14,191 nucleotides of DNA from an uncultured bacterium (GTDB taxonomy: Bacteria > Actinomycetota > Coriobacteriia > Coriobacteriales > Coriobacteriaceae): positions 1-14,191 of the forward strand of contig CAJMMX010000060.1 in assembly GCA_905214615.1 (NCBI GenBank). Reading direction: 5' to 3'. A program made the position numbers and the translations under genes. Position 1 is the stretch's first letter; each line of letters starts with the position of its first letter. The notes beneath the pieces were generated by a model. That model saw only the letters and a program-made list of their open reading frames with translations. It was not told where the DNA came from and did not search any database. Positions 6,103 through 13,556 of the stretch are shown here, piece by piece.

Positions 6103-7005
6103 CTAGCCTGTAACGTAATACCAGACCACGTTGTCGCCATTGGAGAGAACGTAGTTACTGCAGGCCGTCATGGGCGTTGTGCCGTTGACGGAGTACATCC
6201 AGCCGCTCGTGCCACCGTGCTGTTTCTCGGCCAAACCACCAATCGCGGAGACATACGTGCCGTACGACGAGCCATGTGCGTTAACGGAAAGGCCCAGCGC
6301 GCACAGGGCATCATAGACGGTAGCGCCTTCGTTAAAGGTAAAGGTGCCACCAGAAGACACAGGATTGCCCACAGCGCTCGATGTGACCGAAACCGTCACT
6401 GTTACGTAGCTGGACTCCTGCGAGCCGCTCTGGCCGCCCGAGGAGGCGTTTCCACCATTAGAGGATGAGGCTCCATCAGACGACTGGCCACCGCCAGACG
6501 CATTGGAAGTATCACCGGCTCCCGTATTTTGGGCAGCGGATTTATCGCCAGACTTCTTGCCGTCCTGGTCCTCGGACTTCTTGTTATCCGAGTTCTTGTC
6601 CGATTCCTTGTTTGAAGACTCGGAATCGTCCTTGGACTTGGACTCATCAGAATGCTTGGACTCATCTTTTGCGTCATTCGATGACTTGGAATCCTTGGAA
6701 CTGGCCTCGCCCGAAGTCGTAGTCGAGCCAGACACCTTGGTGTCCTTGGTGACGACGCTCTCCCCCGTCACGGTCTGAATGATCCAGTCGATGGACCAGG
6801 CACCGCTCTCGGAAGGATGGACGAAACCCAGCGAGACGACGATCAGAATGGTGCACGCGGCAGTCAGGACGCCGAGGAACGTCTTGCGACGAAGGGCGGA
6901 CGCCGCCGAAGCGGCGCCCTGTTGCTTTGCATCGTCAAGCTGGATAAACGAGGAATCTGGTTGCTTGGGGTCAGCGTCCTTGGATTTATTGGACACAGCC
7001 CTCAC
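6103..7005 (-). CDS. Membrane-anchored protein with C-terminal DUF4430 (transcobalamin-C-like) domain
   Basis: The 300-aa product has a cytoplasmic N-terminus (1-40), one transmembrane segment (about 41-62), a long outside linker very rich in Lys, Ser and Asp then in Gly and Ser (about 90-197), and a canonical DUF4430 domain (about 200-299). The domain shows 'FNEGATVYDALCALG', 'YGTYVSAIGGL', 'SGWMYSVNG' and 'LSNGDNVVWYYV'. DUF4430 is related to the C-terminal cap of transcobalamin and intrinsic factor, so ligand binding outside the cell is the natural guess. The GTG at 7005-7003 follows directly on the TAG of the 1287-aa gene with no gap, implying translational coupling. A second GTG three codons in is an alternative start. 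Both genes sit under one cobalamin riboswitch and end at the terminator at 6043-6080. Confidence 0.85.
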   Translation of the reverse strand: MRAVSNKSKDADPKQPDSSFIQLDDAKQQGAASAASALRRKTFLGVLTAACTILIVVSLGFVHPSESGAWSIDWIIQTVTGESVVTKDTKVSGSTTTSGEASSKDSKSSNDAKDESKHSDESKSKDDSESSNKESDKNSDNKKSEDQDGKKSGDKSAAQNTGAGDTSNASGGGQSSDGASSSNGGNASSGGQSGSQESSYVTVTVSVTSSAVGNPVSSGGTFTFNEGATVYDALCALGLSVNAHGSSYGTYVSAIGGLAEKQHGGTSGWMYSVNGTTPMTACSNYVLSNGDNVVWYYVTG

Positions 7006-10000
7006 CTACCGACGTTTGGTGAACACGAACACGCCGACGATGGCGAGACCGATGACGCCGGCGGCAACGCCAACAATGGCGAGCGGGTTGGTGCCAGCCT
7101 CCTGCTCGGAGGCACTAGAGGACTTCTTAGCAGTGGTCGTGGAAGCAGCACCCGTATCGGACTTGGAATCGGACTTCTTGTCGGACTTGCTGTCCTTCTT
7201 GTCAGACTTCTTCTCGTCCTTCTTATCGGACCTATCGGTGTCCTTCTTGTCGGACTTGTTGTCCTTGGTCTCGGTCTTGGTCGACACCGTCGTCTTGGTC
7301 GTCGGCTTATGACCCGGGGCGATAGCGCCGCCGGCCTGCTGGCCCTTAGAGCCGGAGCCGGAACCCGTGCCAGTGCCAGCGCCAGCGCCGGAACCGTTGC
7401 CAGCGCCACCGTTGCCACCATTAGTGCCAGAACCGCCATTGCCGCCAGGGTTAACGGCATTCTTGGTCCACTTGGCATACAGTGTCAGATCGGCCGTCAC
7501 TGGCGTACTGAAGTCATACGCCTGCGTGCAAGCCTCATCGGTATACCAACCACCGAAAGTGTAGCCATCGCGCGTCGGATCGGCCGGCTTGACCAGCTTG
7601 CCGTCGGCCGTAGCAACAAACTTAGTGTCGCAAGCAGACCCGCCGTTGGAATTAAAGGCAACCGTCCAAGACTCAACAGCCCCCAGCTTGAACAGAGTAC
7701 CCGAATCATTGATGTAGTACAGGTTGCCAGAAGCATCGGCAATGACCGGAGAGTCACAGTACTGGTAATGGCCGGCCGCATCATAGATCTGCGTCGCCTC
7801 TGCATCGCCGAGAGTATAGCGATACACGCCACCACCAGCAGAGTAGTTGACGTAATCCTTGCTATCCGCGCTGTTCACGGTGAAGTACACATAGGTCTTG
7901 CCGCCCTGAACACTCACCAGCGGAGTAGCAGCAATACCGTTGAGGCCAGCCGGCAGCGCCTTGCCGTCGGCAGCAGCGACCATCGTGGTCTTGTCCGTCT
8001 TCAGGTTATAGAGAACCAGAGCAGAGCCCGTAGCCGTCTGTCCGCCGACAATCAGATTGTCACCAGACACCGCAGGGGCGCTCAGATTATTCGTAAGGCC
8101 CAGATCAACCGTCTTCTGTTCACTCAGCACGCCCTTTGCCGAAAGCAAAATCACATGGAGCTTTCCGTCGTGCGTCATCTGATAGAAGGTCGAACCATTG
8201 GACGGATCGGCAATGCAATCGGCATTTGCGACAGCGCCGAGCTTCATGGCCGAAACGACATCGCCCGTCGTCTTATCAATGCACTTAAGCGTGCCCGCGC
8301 TCGTAGGAACAATGGTGTACTTATCCGTCAGCGCAGCGCCAGTCCAATAATAGCCCTCGGAAGGGTCAATGTTCTGCCAAGAGACTTCGCCCGTGGCAAT
8401 CTTGATACGCTTCAGGGAGCCGTTGCCGTAGGTCGCGTTGTAATTCTCGTCATACGAAATATCGACCGAGCCTACATAGACGTACTCGCCGTCCGAAACG
8501 ACGGTGCAGGAGCTCTGCGTCAAGTCCGTCAAACCAGGCGTCAGCCACTTGCAGATCAGCTTGTCTGCAGTAATCGCCTGGACCGCACCGCCGTTGAGCG
8601 GAACGATGATAAGGCCATTGGTATAGATCGGACGAGAGGTATAGCTCACCTTGGAGGCAAGCGGCGCAGAGGCAACCTTTTTGCCCGTGGACGAATCGAT
8701 CTTAATGAGCTCGTTCTCGGTCGCGATGTACACAAAACCGTTAGCAATGACAGGCTCGCTGCAGTTGGCATACTGCTGACCAGACTCGGCCTTCCAATCG
8801 AAGGCCCACTTAAGACCGGCGGCCTGCGCAGGCGTCTTGGCGTCCGTAACGGACGTACCGTTGCCGCTGTTGCCGTAGCCGGCCCACTCGGCATCCCAAT
8901 CAGGAGTCGTCGCACTCGGGTCCACGACAATCTTGTCGGGATCGGGCATGGGCGAATCGTCGGTGGTATAGGCAAGCGTAACCTTATCGCCGCTCTTGAG
9001 CGTAATCTGGTTGGCGCAGAGTAAGGAGGGCTCTCCATTGATATACAGGTGCCAAGATTTATTGGTCGCAGCATCCCAGGCATACGGCTTGTGATCGAAC
9101 GGCGAGTTGATGGAATTGAGGAACCAGTACTCACCACTCTGGGAGCCGTTGTACGTAACGCCCTTGGCCTTCAGGACCGTCTCAATAAGGTTCTGGGCAG
9201 TAGAGCCTTCGGGCAAAGAAACACTGCTTGCCGAGCCCCAGCAAGTATTGTTGCCGTTGACATCGGGGCCGACAACATCGACAGACCCAAGAACCTGACC
9301 GGGGAGGGCATCGGCGTCAGCACCATACATAAAGGTGACGGCGTCGCCCTCTTGGAGCTCGTAGTTGCCGGCACCGACCGTGGCGGACTTGCCATTTACA
9401 TAGAATTGCCAATAACTGCGGGTCGCAGGATCATACTTATAGGTCTTACCGTCAAGCGGCGAAGTAATGCCGTTGAGGAACCAGCCCCAAGACGATTCGC
9501 CAGCATCGAGAGTAAGGCCGGTCTGCTCAAGGAGATCCTTGGCAGTAGAACCCGCCTTGAGACTCGTCTGGCCCGTCGAAGCCCAAACCTGCTGCTTGCC
9601 GTCCTTGTCCTTGCCAAGCACCTGAACGGAAGCATGAACGGAATCAGAGGGCAACTGGTCGCCCCAGCCACCGTAGAACCACGTGACGGTATCGCCGGCA
9701 TGAATGGTGACATTGTCCGCCGTATAGTCGCTCGACTTGCCGTTGATGAACAGCTGCCAAGAGGTCGAATAATCGAGCGGCGTACCCAGCTCAACGCCGT
9801 TGTACTTAAGGCTCAGAATGAAGGAGCCTGCAGCAACGGCGTCGATGCCATTCGCCTCGAGCGCGACCTTCGTAAGGTCAAGTGCGTTCGAGCCGGACGT
9901 CACCACATACTGCGCGTTATCGACCCAAGTCTGAGTCTTGCCCTGGGCATCGCGACCAATGACGGTCACATTCGCAGCAAGCTGGTCCTTAACGACAGGG

Positions 10001-10869
10001 GACGAGCTACCAGCCGTATAGGCAAACTCAATCTTCTGCCCCTGGGTGAGCTTGACGCTGCTCGCGCCAACCGAGGAAGACGCACCATCAACAAAGAGCT
10101 GCCAGAAGGCACCAGTTGTCGCGTCGTAGGCAAGCGTGCGGCTATCTGTCGGGGACGTAATGCTCTTGAGGTAGAACCCGTATGCCGTGTTTGCATCGTA
10201 GTCTGCCTTGAAGCCCGTCTTCTGCTGCAGCTTAACGAAGGCGTCCGCAGCCGTCGCGCCCTCGTCGAGCTTGAGTTGCGTAGGTGCCACCCAGGTCTGA
10301 GCCTTGCCGTCGGCATCGGTGCCGATAATCGAGAACGAGACCTCGACTTGCTTCTTGGCGACATCGCCGGTTTCTGTCGGGTTCTCTGCCTGGACGGCAG
10401 CCACGGCGGCAGATCCTGCTTGGCCAGCGGATGCCGTCGAAGACTGCTCGCTCGCGGTAGGGTTCTCCCCCGTCGCCGAGCCCTCGTCGCCAGTTGCCGC
10501 CTCTGTTGTGGCGGCACTAGCTGCAGGCGCGCCCTCGGAATCCGAAACCTCGGCCTTACCCTGGTCGGCAGCACCGTCCGCGGCCCCCGTGCCCTCACTC
10601 GGTGTCGCAGCCTGAGCCACAGCCTCGGCAATGCCCTCGGCGCCCTCGGCCCACAGCTGAGCCGGCGTGGTGCCAAAGGCCATCGCGAAGGCCAGGAATG
10701 CCACCAGGCCGCGCTTAGCTACACCGCGTGCAATCGCGCCACGGCGATGCAACGAGGCGCGCTCGCGCTCGCCCTCAAACATATCCATTTGTCCCCCATT
10801 GTCTGTACTTGGAGCGTTGCCTTGAGGCTGCCCCACGTCATCGCGCATGTTGCGCTCGAGTTCCCCCAT
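7006..10869 (-). CDS. Large surface protein: four DUF4430-like domains, PQQ-type beta-propeller, InlB_B repeat, C-terminal anchor
   Basis: The 1287-aa product has a long basic leader with a hydrophobic export segment (about 54-74), an Ala-rich stalk (75-170) and four DUF4430-like repeats (about 174-286, 298-399, 411-516 and 527-636). Each repeat ends in a W.(L/F)(Y/F)(V/I)(N/D)G motif and a GD.V or GQ.I strand. A PQQ_2/quinoprotein-like propeller (about 686-1063) follows, with blades such as 'EPVIANGFVYIATENELIKI'. Then come a Listeria-Bacteroides (InlB_B) repeat (about 1067-1136, with GYTFGGWYTDEAC and LYAKW), a Gly-rich then Lys/Ser/Asp-rich stalk (1141-1239), and a tail anchor (1262-1283) ending KRR. 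No LPxTG is seen. The ATG at 10869 is chosen for its strong purine-rich ribosome site; the frame extends 21 codons further up into riboswitch sequence. B12-riboswitch control and the transcobalamin-related domains suggest corrinoid capture at the surface; this is inferred. Confidence 0.9.
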   Translation of the reverse strand: MGELERNMRDDVGQPQGNAPSTDNGGQMDMFEGERERASLHRRGAIARGVAKRGLVAFLAFAMAFGTTPAQLWAEGAEGIAEAVAQAATPSEGTGAADGAADQGKAEVSDSEGAPAASAATTEAATGDEGSATGENPTASEQSSTASAGQAGSAAVAAVQAENPTETGDVAKKQVEVSFSIIGTDADGKAQTWVAPTQLKLDEGATAADAFVKLQQKTGFKADYDANTAYGFYLKSITSPTDSRTLAYDATTGAFWQLFVDGASSSVGASSVKLTQGQKIEFAYTAGSSSPVVKDQLAANVTVIGRDAQGKTQTWVDNAQYVVTSGSNALDLTKVALEANGIDAVAAGSFILSLKYNGVELGTPLDYSTSWQLFINGKSSDYTADNVTIHAGDTVTWFYGGWGDQLPSDSVHASVQVLGKDKDGKQQVWASTGQTSLKAGSTAKDLLEQTGLTLDAGESSWGWFLNGITSPLDGKTYKYDPATRSYWQFYVNGKSATVGAGNYELQEGDAVTFMYGADADALPGQVLGSVDVVGPDVNGNNTCWGSASSVSLPEGSTAQNLIETVLKAKGVTYNGSQSGEYWFLNSINSPFDHKPYAWDAATNKSWHLYINGEPSLLCANQITLKSGDKVTLAYTTDDSPMPDPDKIVVDPSATTPDWDAEWAGYGNSGNGTSVTDAKTPAQAAGLKWAFDWKAESGQQYANCSEPVIANGFVYIATENELIKIDSSTGKKVASAPLASKVSYTSRPIYTNGLIIVPLNGGAVQAITADKLICKWLTPGLTDLTQSSCTVVSDGEYVYVGSVDISYDENYNATYGNGSLKRIKIATGEVSWQNIDPSEGYYWTGAALTDKYTIVPTSAGTLKCIDKTTGDVVSAMKLGAVANADCIADPSNGSTFYQMTHDGKLHVILLSAKGVLSEQKTVDLGLTNNLSAPAVSGDNLIVGGQTATGSALVLYNLKTDKTTMVAAADGKALPAGLNGIAATPLVSVQGGKTYVYFTVNSADSKDYVNYSAGGGVYRYTLGDAEATQIYDAAGHYQYCDSPVIADASGNLYYINDSGTLFKLGAVESWTVAFNSNGGSACDTKFVATADGKLVKPADPTRDGYTFGGWYTDEACTQAYDFSTPVTADLTLYAKWTKNAVNPGGNGGSGTNGGNGGAGNGSGAGAGTGTGSGSGSKGQQAGGAIAPGHKPTTKTTVSTKTETKDNKSDKKDTDRSDKKDEKKSDKKDSKSDKKSDSKSDTGAASTTTAKKSSSASEQEAGTNPLAIVGVAAGVIGLAIVGVFVFTKRR

Positions 10870-10875
10870 CGGGGT

Positions 10876-10920
10876 CCCCCTTCCCTCCAGAGCCCTATGC
10901 ACACCGGCGGCATACGCCGC
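10876..10920 (-). promoter_or_regulatory. Expression platform and ribosome site of the riboswitch
   Basis: Between the aptamer and the ATG at 10869 the minus strand has a hairpin GCGGC-GUAU-GCCGC (10907-10920). A very strong purine-rich site with GGAGGG and AAGGGGG (10876-10888) follows. No T-run follows any stem, which points to control of translation. GGAGG can pair with CCUCC inside the 3' conserved box of the aptamer, so the box could hide the ribosome site in one state. The pairing is read from the sequence; which state it belongs to is not known. Confidence 0.5.
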
Positions 10921-10927
10921 AGTCGCA

Positions 10928-11100
10928 TGCAAGATGGGAGGCGATCCGACTTAACCTTAACGACTCGGGCACGTCGTCCGATCTGCGACGCGAACATCCC
11001 GAGCCAAGAGGAATTACGGTTACTGGTACAGCTGGGGACTTGCACCCCGATTCTCCCAAACGCGCAGGAAAACCGCGCATTCGTGCGTCTCCGCACCACC
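10928..11100 (-). ncRNA. Cobalamin riboswitch
   Basis: On the minus strand the conserved parts of the cobalamin aptamer appear in order: GGGAGAAUC, then GGGGUGCAAGUCCCC (11034-11048, the P5 stem with GGUG-AA core), then AGCUGUACCAGUAACCGUAA, then a long hairpin with outer stem CUCGGG/CCCGAG (10998-11003 with 10964-10969) and inner CGUCG/CGACG. The 3' box AAGUCGGAUCGCCUCCC (10936-10952) corresponds to AGUC.GGA..CC.GCC. Loop L5 UGCAAG is complementary to CUUGCA at 10928-10933, as expected of the L5-L13 kissing pair. The switch lies between a promoter and the 1287-aa surface protein gene and would lower its expression when cobalamin is plentiful. Preference for adenosyl- or aquocobalamin cannot be told by eye. 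The outer limits are approximate. Confidence 0.88.
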
Positions 11101-11113
11101 ATCTAGACCATCG

Positions 11114-11142
11114 ATTATTACCGTCGATATGGTAGCACGCAA
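11114..11142 (-). promoter_or_regulatory. Promoter of the riboswitch operon
   Basis: On the minus strand TTGCGT (11137-11142) and AATAAT (11114-11119) are 17 bases apart. This predicts a transcript start near 11107, just before the riboswitch aptamer. The -10 is good and the -35 is moderate. The -35 touches the T-tail of the preceding terminator. Confidence 0.5.
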
Positions 11143-11168
11143 AAGGGCCTCGCACGCAGGCGAAGCCC
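11141..11168 (-). terminator. Rho-independent terminator after the UbiB-family gene
   Basis: On the minus strand GGGCTTCGC pairs with GCGAGGCCC (11160-11168 and 11145-11153; 9 bp with one G-T pair, 6-base loop), followed by TTTT. It lies 51 bases after the UbiB stop and insulates that gene from the riboswitch operon. Confidence 0.88.
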
Positions 11169-11219
11169 AAGGTAAAAGCTATTGTTTGCGATAGGAAAAT
11201 GCGGTGACGGTCGCAGCCT

Positions 11220-12983
11220 CTAGTGCTTGCCACCGTGACTGTTGAGCCAGATATTGCGGCCCAGCATAAGCGCCAGCACCAGCGCGCTCACGTAGCCCAT
11301 AAAGCCAATGACTGGGATACCAAACACAACCGGCTCGATGCGCGCGTAGTACACCACCGACGAACCGATAAACAGACCGGCGATCACAATTGCCATCGAC
11401 ATGCGGTCGATAATTCCGCCCAGCTGTCGCAGCGCCTTATCGCTGCTCATGATCTGCGTGTTCACCTTAAGCTGGCCGCGCGTGAGCATACGCGAAGCCA
11501 AGCCCAGATACTCGGCCGCCTCGAGCGAGCCTTTTGCCGCGCGATAGCTGCTCGCGGCAAGATCGCGTCCCATGTCGCGCACGCGCGCATAAGTGCTTTT
11601 TTCGTTTTTGATATGCGTCTGAATGATCTGGATCATGTTGACGTTGGGCATATACTCGGTCAGCAAGCCCTCGAGCGTCACCATGCCGCGCGCGAACATC
11701 GTCACCACGCTCGGCAGCTCAACGTCATTCTTACGCGCGAGGTTTAACAGCGAGGTCAAAAACTCGCCGATATCCAGATCCTTCAGGTCGAGGCCCGCAA
11801 AGTCTGCGACGATAAAGTCCAAATCGGACAAAAAGGCCGAATGATCGAGCTCAGCCGAGTCGCCACGCGTCACGGCGAAGCGCATGAGCGAATCCTTGAG
11901 CTTGGGCACGTCACCCTCAGCCACGGCGAAAATCATGTCCTTGACGATACCGCGATCGTGACTCGACATGCGTCCGACCATGCCCAAGTCGATAAAGTAA
12001 ACGATGCCGTCCTTGAGAATAATGTTTCCCGCATGCGGGTCGGCATGGAAAAAGCCGTCGTCGAGCACCTGCGTCGAGTAGTCCTCGACAATCGCGGCAC
12101 CGATCATTTCCAAGTCATAGCCCGCGGCCACCAAGCGTTCAGGATCGGCGATCGAAATGCCGTCGACGTAGTCCATAACCACCACGTGCTCGGTGCACAA
12201 GTCCAGATAGGATTTAGGGCACGTCACGCCATGAACGCTCTTATGGAACTCGTAGAAGTCGTTGAGGTTTTTGGCCTCGGCCAAAAAGTTGGTCTCCTCG
12301 CGAAACGAGGTCCACAACTCCTCGACTACGCCGTGCAGGTCAACGAATTGATCGGTGTTGACGAACTTGGAAACGATACGCACCACCGAGCGGATGATAT
12401 CGATGTCCTGTGCCATAACCTGCTGCGCACCGGGGCGCTGCACCTTAACGGCCACGTCCTCGCCGGTCACCAGGCGGGCACGGTGTACCTGCGCGAGCGA
12501 CGCGCTTCCGAGCGGATTGGGGTCGATCGCGTCGAACATCTGCCCCAGGCGCTGGCCGTACTCCTCTTCCAGACACCGGAGCACTACCTCATACGGCACC
12601 GGCTCTACATCGGAGCGCAGACGACGCAGCTCGTCGCAAAACCGCTGCGGCAAAATCTCGGAACGGTTAGCCAGAATCTGCCCCATCTTGACGAACATGG
12701 GGCCGAGCTCTTCGAGCAGACGGCGCAGGCGCACCGGCGTGAGGTTGTCCCACACGCGATACTTTTTGATCAGGCGAACAATCTGCCCAATGCGCTCACG
12801 ACGACCTGCCGGCGTGAGTTGGTATTCCTCGTCCGGTGCCATCGCGTCGGGCTCTTCGGGGACCATATCGACAGCGCGCGGCTTCTTGCGAGCGCCCGAG
12901 ACGGCGGCATCGACCTCATCGACAACCGCCGCCTCGTCACCCAAGGGATCTAGATTGTTGTAATCGGTAGTGGAATCTGCCAT
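11220..12983 (-). CDS. AarF/UbiB (ABC1) family atypical protein kinase
   Basis: This 587-aa ABC1/UbiB/ADCK protein is of near-usual length (about 500-600). Hallmarks in order are KMGQ (99-102, the KxGQ motif), the Ala-rich loop PLGSASLAQVH (157-167) in place of a Gly loop, VAVKVQRP with K180, HADPHAGN (313-320, catalytic loop) and DLG (332-334, metal binding). A C-terminal membrane hairpin (about 530-578) anchors it to the inner membrane. UbiB proteins bind ATP and support isoprenoid-quinone biosynthesis or lipid transport; in an anaerobe of this type menaquinone or membrane-lipid work is more likely than ubiquinone. The first 50 residues are acidic and disordered. The ATG at 12983 lies 8 bases after the stop of the phasin-like gene and has only a weak ribosome site, which suggests translational coupling. 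Confidence 0.93.
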   Translation of the reverse strand: MADSTTDYNNLDPLGDEAAVVDEVDAAVSGARKKPRAVDMVPEEPDAMAPDEEYQLTPAGRRERIGQIVRLIKKYRVWDNLTPVRLRRLLEELGPMFVKMGQILANRSEILPQRFCDELRRLRSDVEPVPYEVVLRCLEEEYGQRLGQMFDAIDPNPLGSASLAQVHRARLVTGEDVAVKVQRPGAQQVMAQDIDIIRSVVRIVSKFVNTDQFVDLHGVVEELWTSFREETNFLAEAKNLNDFYEFHKSVHGVTCPKSYLDLCTEHVVVMDYVDGISIADPERLVAAGYDLEMIGAAIVEDYSTQVLDDGFFHADPHAGNIILKDGIVYFIDLGMVGRMSSHDRGIVKDMIFAVAEGDVPKLKDSLMRFAVTRGDSAELDHSAFLSDLDFIVADFAGLDLKDLDIGEFLTSLLNLARKNDVELPSVVTMFARGMVTLEGLLTEYMPNVNMIQIIQTHIKNEKSTYARVRDMGRDLAASSYRAAKGSLEAAEYLGLASRMLTRGQLKVNTQIMSSDKALRQLGGIIDRMSMAIVIAGLFIGSSVVYYARIEPVVFGIPVIGFMGYVSALVLALMLGRNIWLNSHGGKH

Positions 12984-12991
12984 CTGCGCTG

Positions 12992-13408
12992 CTACTCGGC
13001 CTCTTCGGTGTCCCCTGCATCGTCGGGCTCAACGGACTCGACGGGCACCGAGGTCACGTTGTCCTCGACCGAATCGACGATATCGCGCACATGGGCCAGG
13101 AAGGCCGTGCGCTCGGGGGCGGTCATAACGCGGACGCGAGCCAGGATGAGCTCATCGAGCACGCGCTGGGCCGCAGTCTCGCCCTGCATGCCCAGGCGCT
13201 CGGTCAGGTCGGAGATGGTGCCACCCGCCTGCTCGAACATATCGGACACGCTGCGGGCGATATCGGGGGTGGCGGTGTCCTTGCGGACCTGCTCGCCCTT
13301 GGTACCGAGGTCGTCGAGGACCTTCTTGCCGCCCTCGACGGCAACGGCGGCGGCACCGAAGCCCACGTTAATGGCGCCGTTAACAAGCTGATCGAGTTTC
13401 ATAACCAT
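12992..13408 (-). CDS. Phasin-like helical protein
   Basis: A 138-aa, mostly alpha-helical protein. The N-terminus 'MKLDQLVNGAINVGFGAAAVAVEGGKKVLDDLG' is an amphipathic, Gly/Ala-rich helix typical of phasin-like proteins. A middle helix ('SVSDMFEQAGGTISDLTERLG'-like region, about 52-73) and a very acidic tail (ending DDAGDTEEAE) follow. The ATG at 13408 is preferred because GGAG lies six bases upstream; a TTG four codons earlier overlaps that site. It precedes the UbiB-family gene by 8 bases and surely shares its transcript. Phasins coat polyester granules, but no polyester synthase is seen here, so a membrane- or lipid-associated accessory role for the kinase is an equally good guess. The family call is from helix pattern and gene neighbourhood. 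Confidence 0.7.
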   Translation of the reverse strand: MVMKLDQLVNGAINVGFGAAAVAVEGGKKVLDDLGTKGEQVRKDTATPDIARSVSDMFEQAGGTISDLTERLGMQGETAAQRVLDELILARVRVMTAPERTAFLAHVRDIVDSVEDNVTSVPVESVEPDDAGDTEEAE

Positions 13409-13443
13409 GGTTGGCTCCAATCATGAACAACTGCATTGGCCTT

Positions 13444-13473
13444 CTTGTACCCAAGATTGAGTGAACGACACAA
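13444..13473 (-). promoter_or_regulatory. Possible promoter of the phasin-UbiB operon
   Basis: On the minus strand TTGTGT (13468-13473) and TACAAG (13444-13449) are 18 bases apart, about 35 bases before the ATG at 13408. Both hexamers are partial matches. Confidence 0.35.
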
Positions 13474-13499
13474 AATCGTTTTACCGCCAAGATAGAAAT

Positions 13500-13538
13500 C
13501 GAGCGGGGCAAAGCCTTTGACGGCGTTTGCCCCGCTCG
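13500..13538 (-). terminator. Terminator after the C69 dipeptidase gene
   Basis: A perfect 13-bp stem CGAGCGGGGCAAA / TTTGCCCCGCTCG (13500-13512 and 13526-13538) encloses an inner GCC/GGC pairing. It starts 18 bases beyond the dipeptidase stop. The minus-strand tail ATTTCTATC is only moderately T-rich, but stem strength and place support termination. Confidence 0.8.
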
Positions 13539-13556
13539 TTCGCTGCAATACGGCTT

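Noticed and set aside
7006..7160. LPxTG sortase signal at the end of the large surface protein
   Set aside because: The residues before the last membrane segment are EAGTNP; no LPxTG or QTGD-like motif, so a plain tail anchor is called.
6817..9024. 735-aa plus-strand frame
   Set aside because: It is exactly antisense to the DUF4430 genes; long antisense frames are common at this G+C, and the product is Arg-rich without domains.
10870..10932. 21-residue N-terminal extension of the large surface protein
   Set aside because: It would overlap the riboswitch expression platform and ribosome site; the ATG at 10869 has an excellent site.
9049..11106. 685-aa plus-strand frame
   Set aside because: It is antisense to the large surface protein and runs through the riboswitch; no domain or start signal.
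11841..12953. 370-aa plus-strand frame
   Set aside because: It is antisense to the UbiB-family gene, which has all family motifs.
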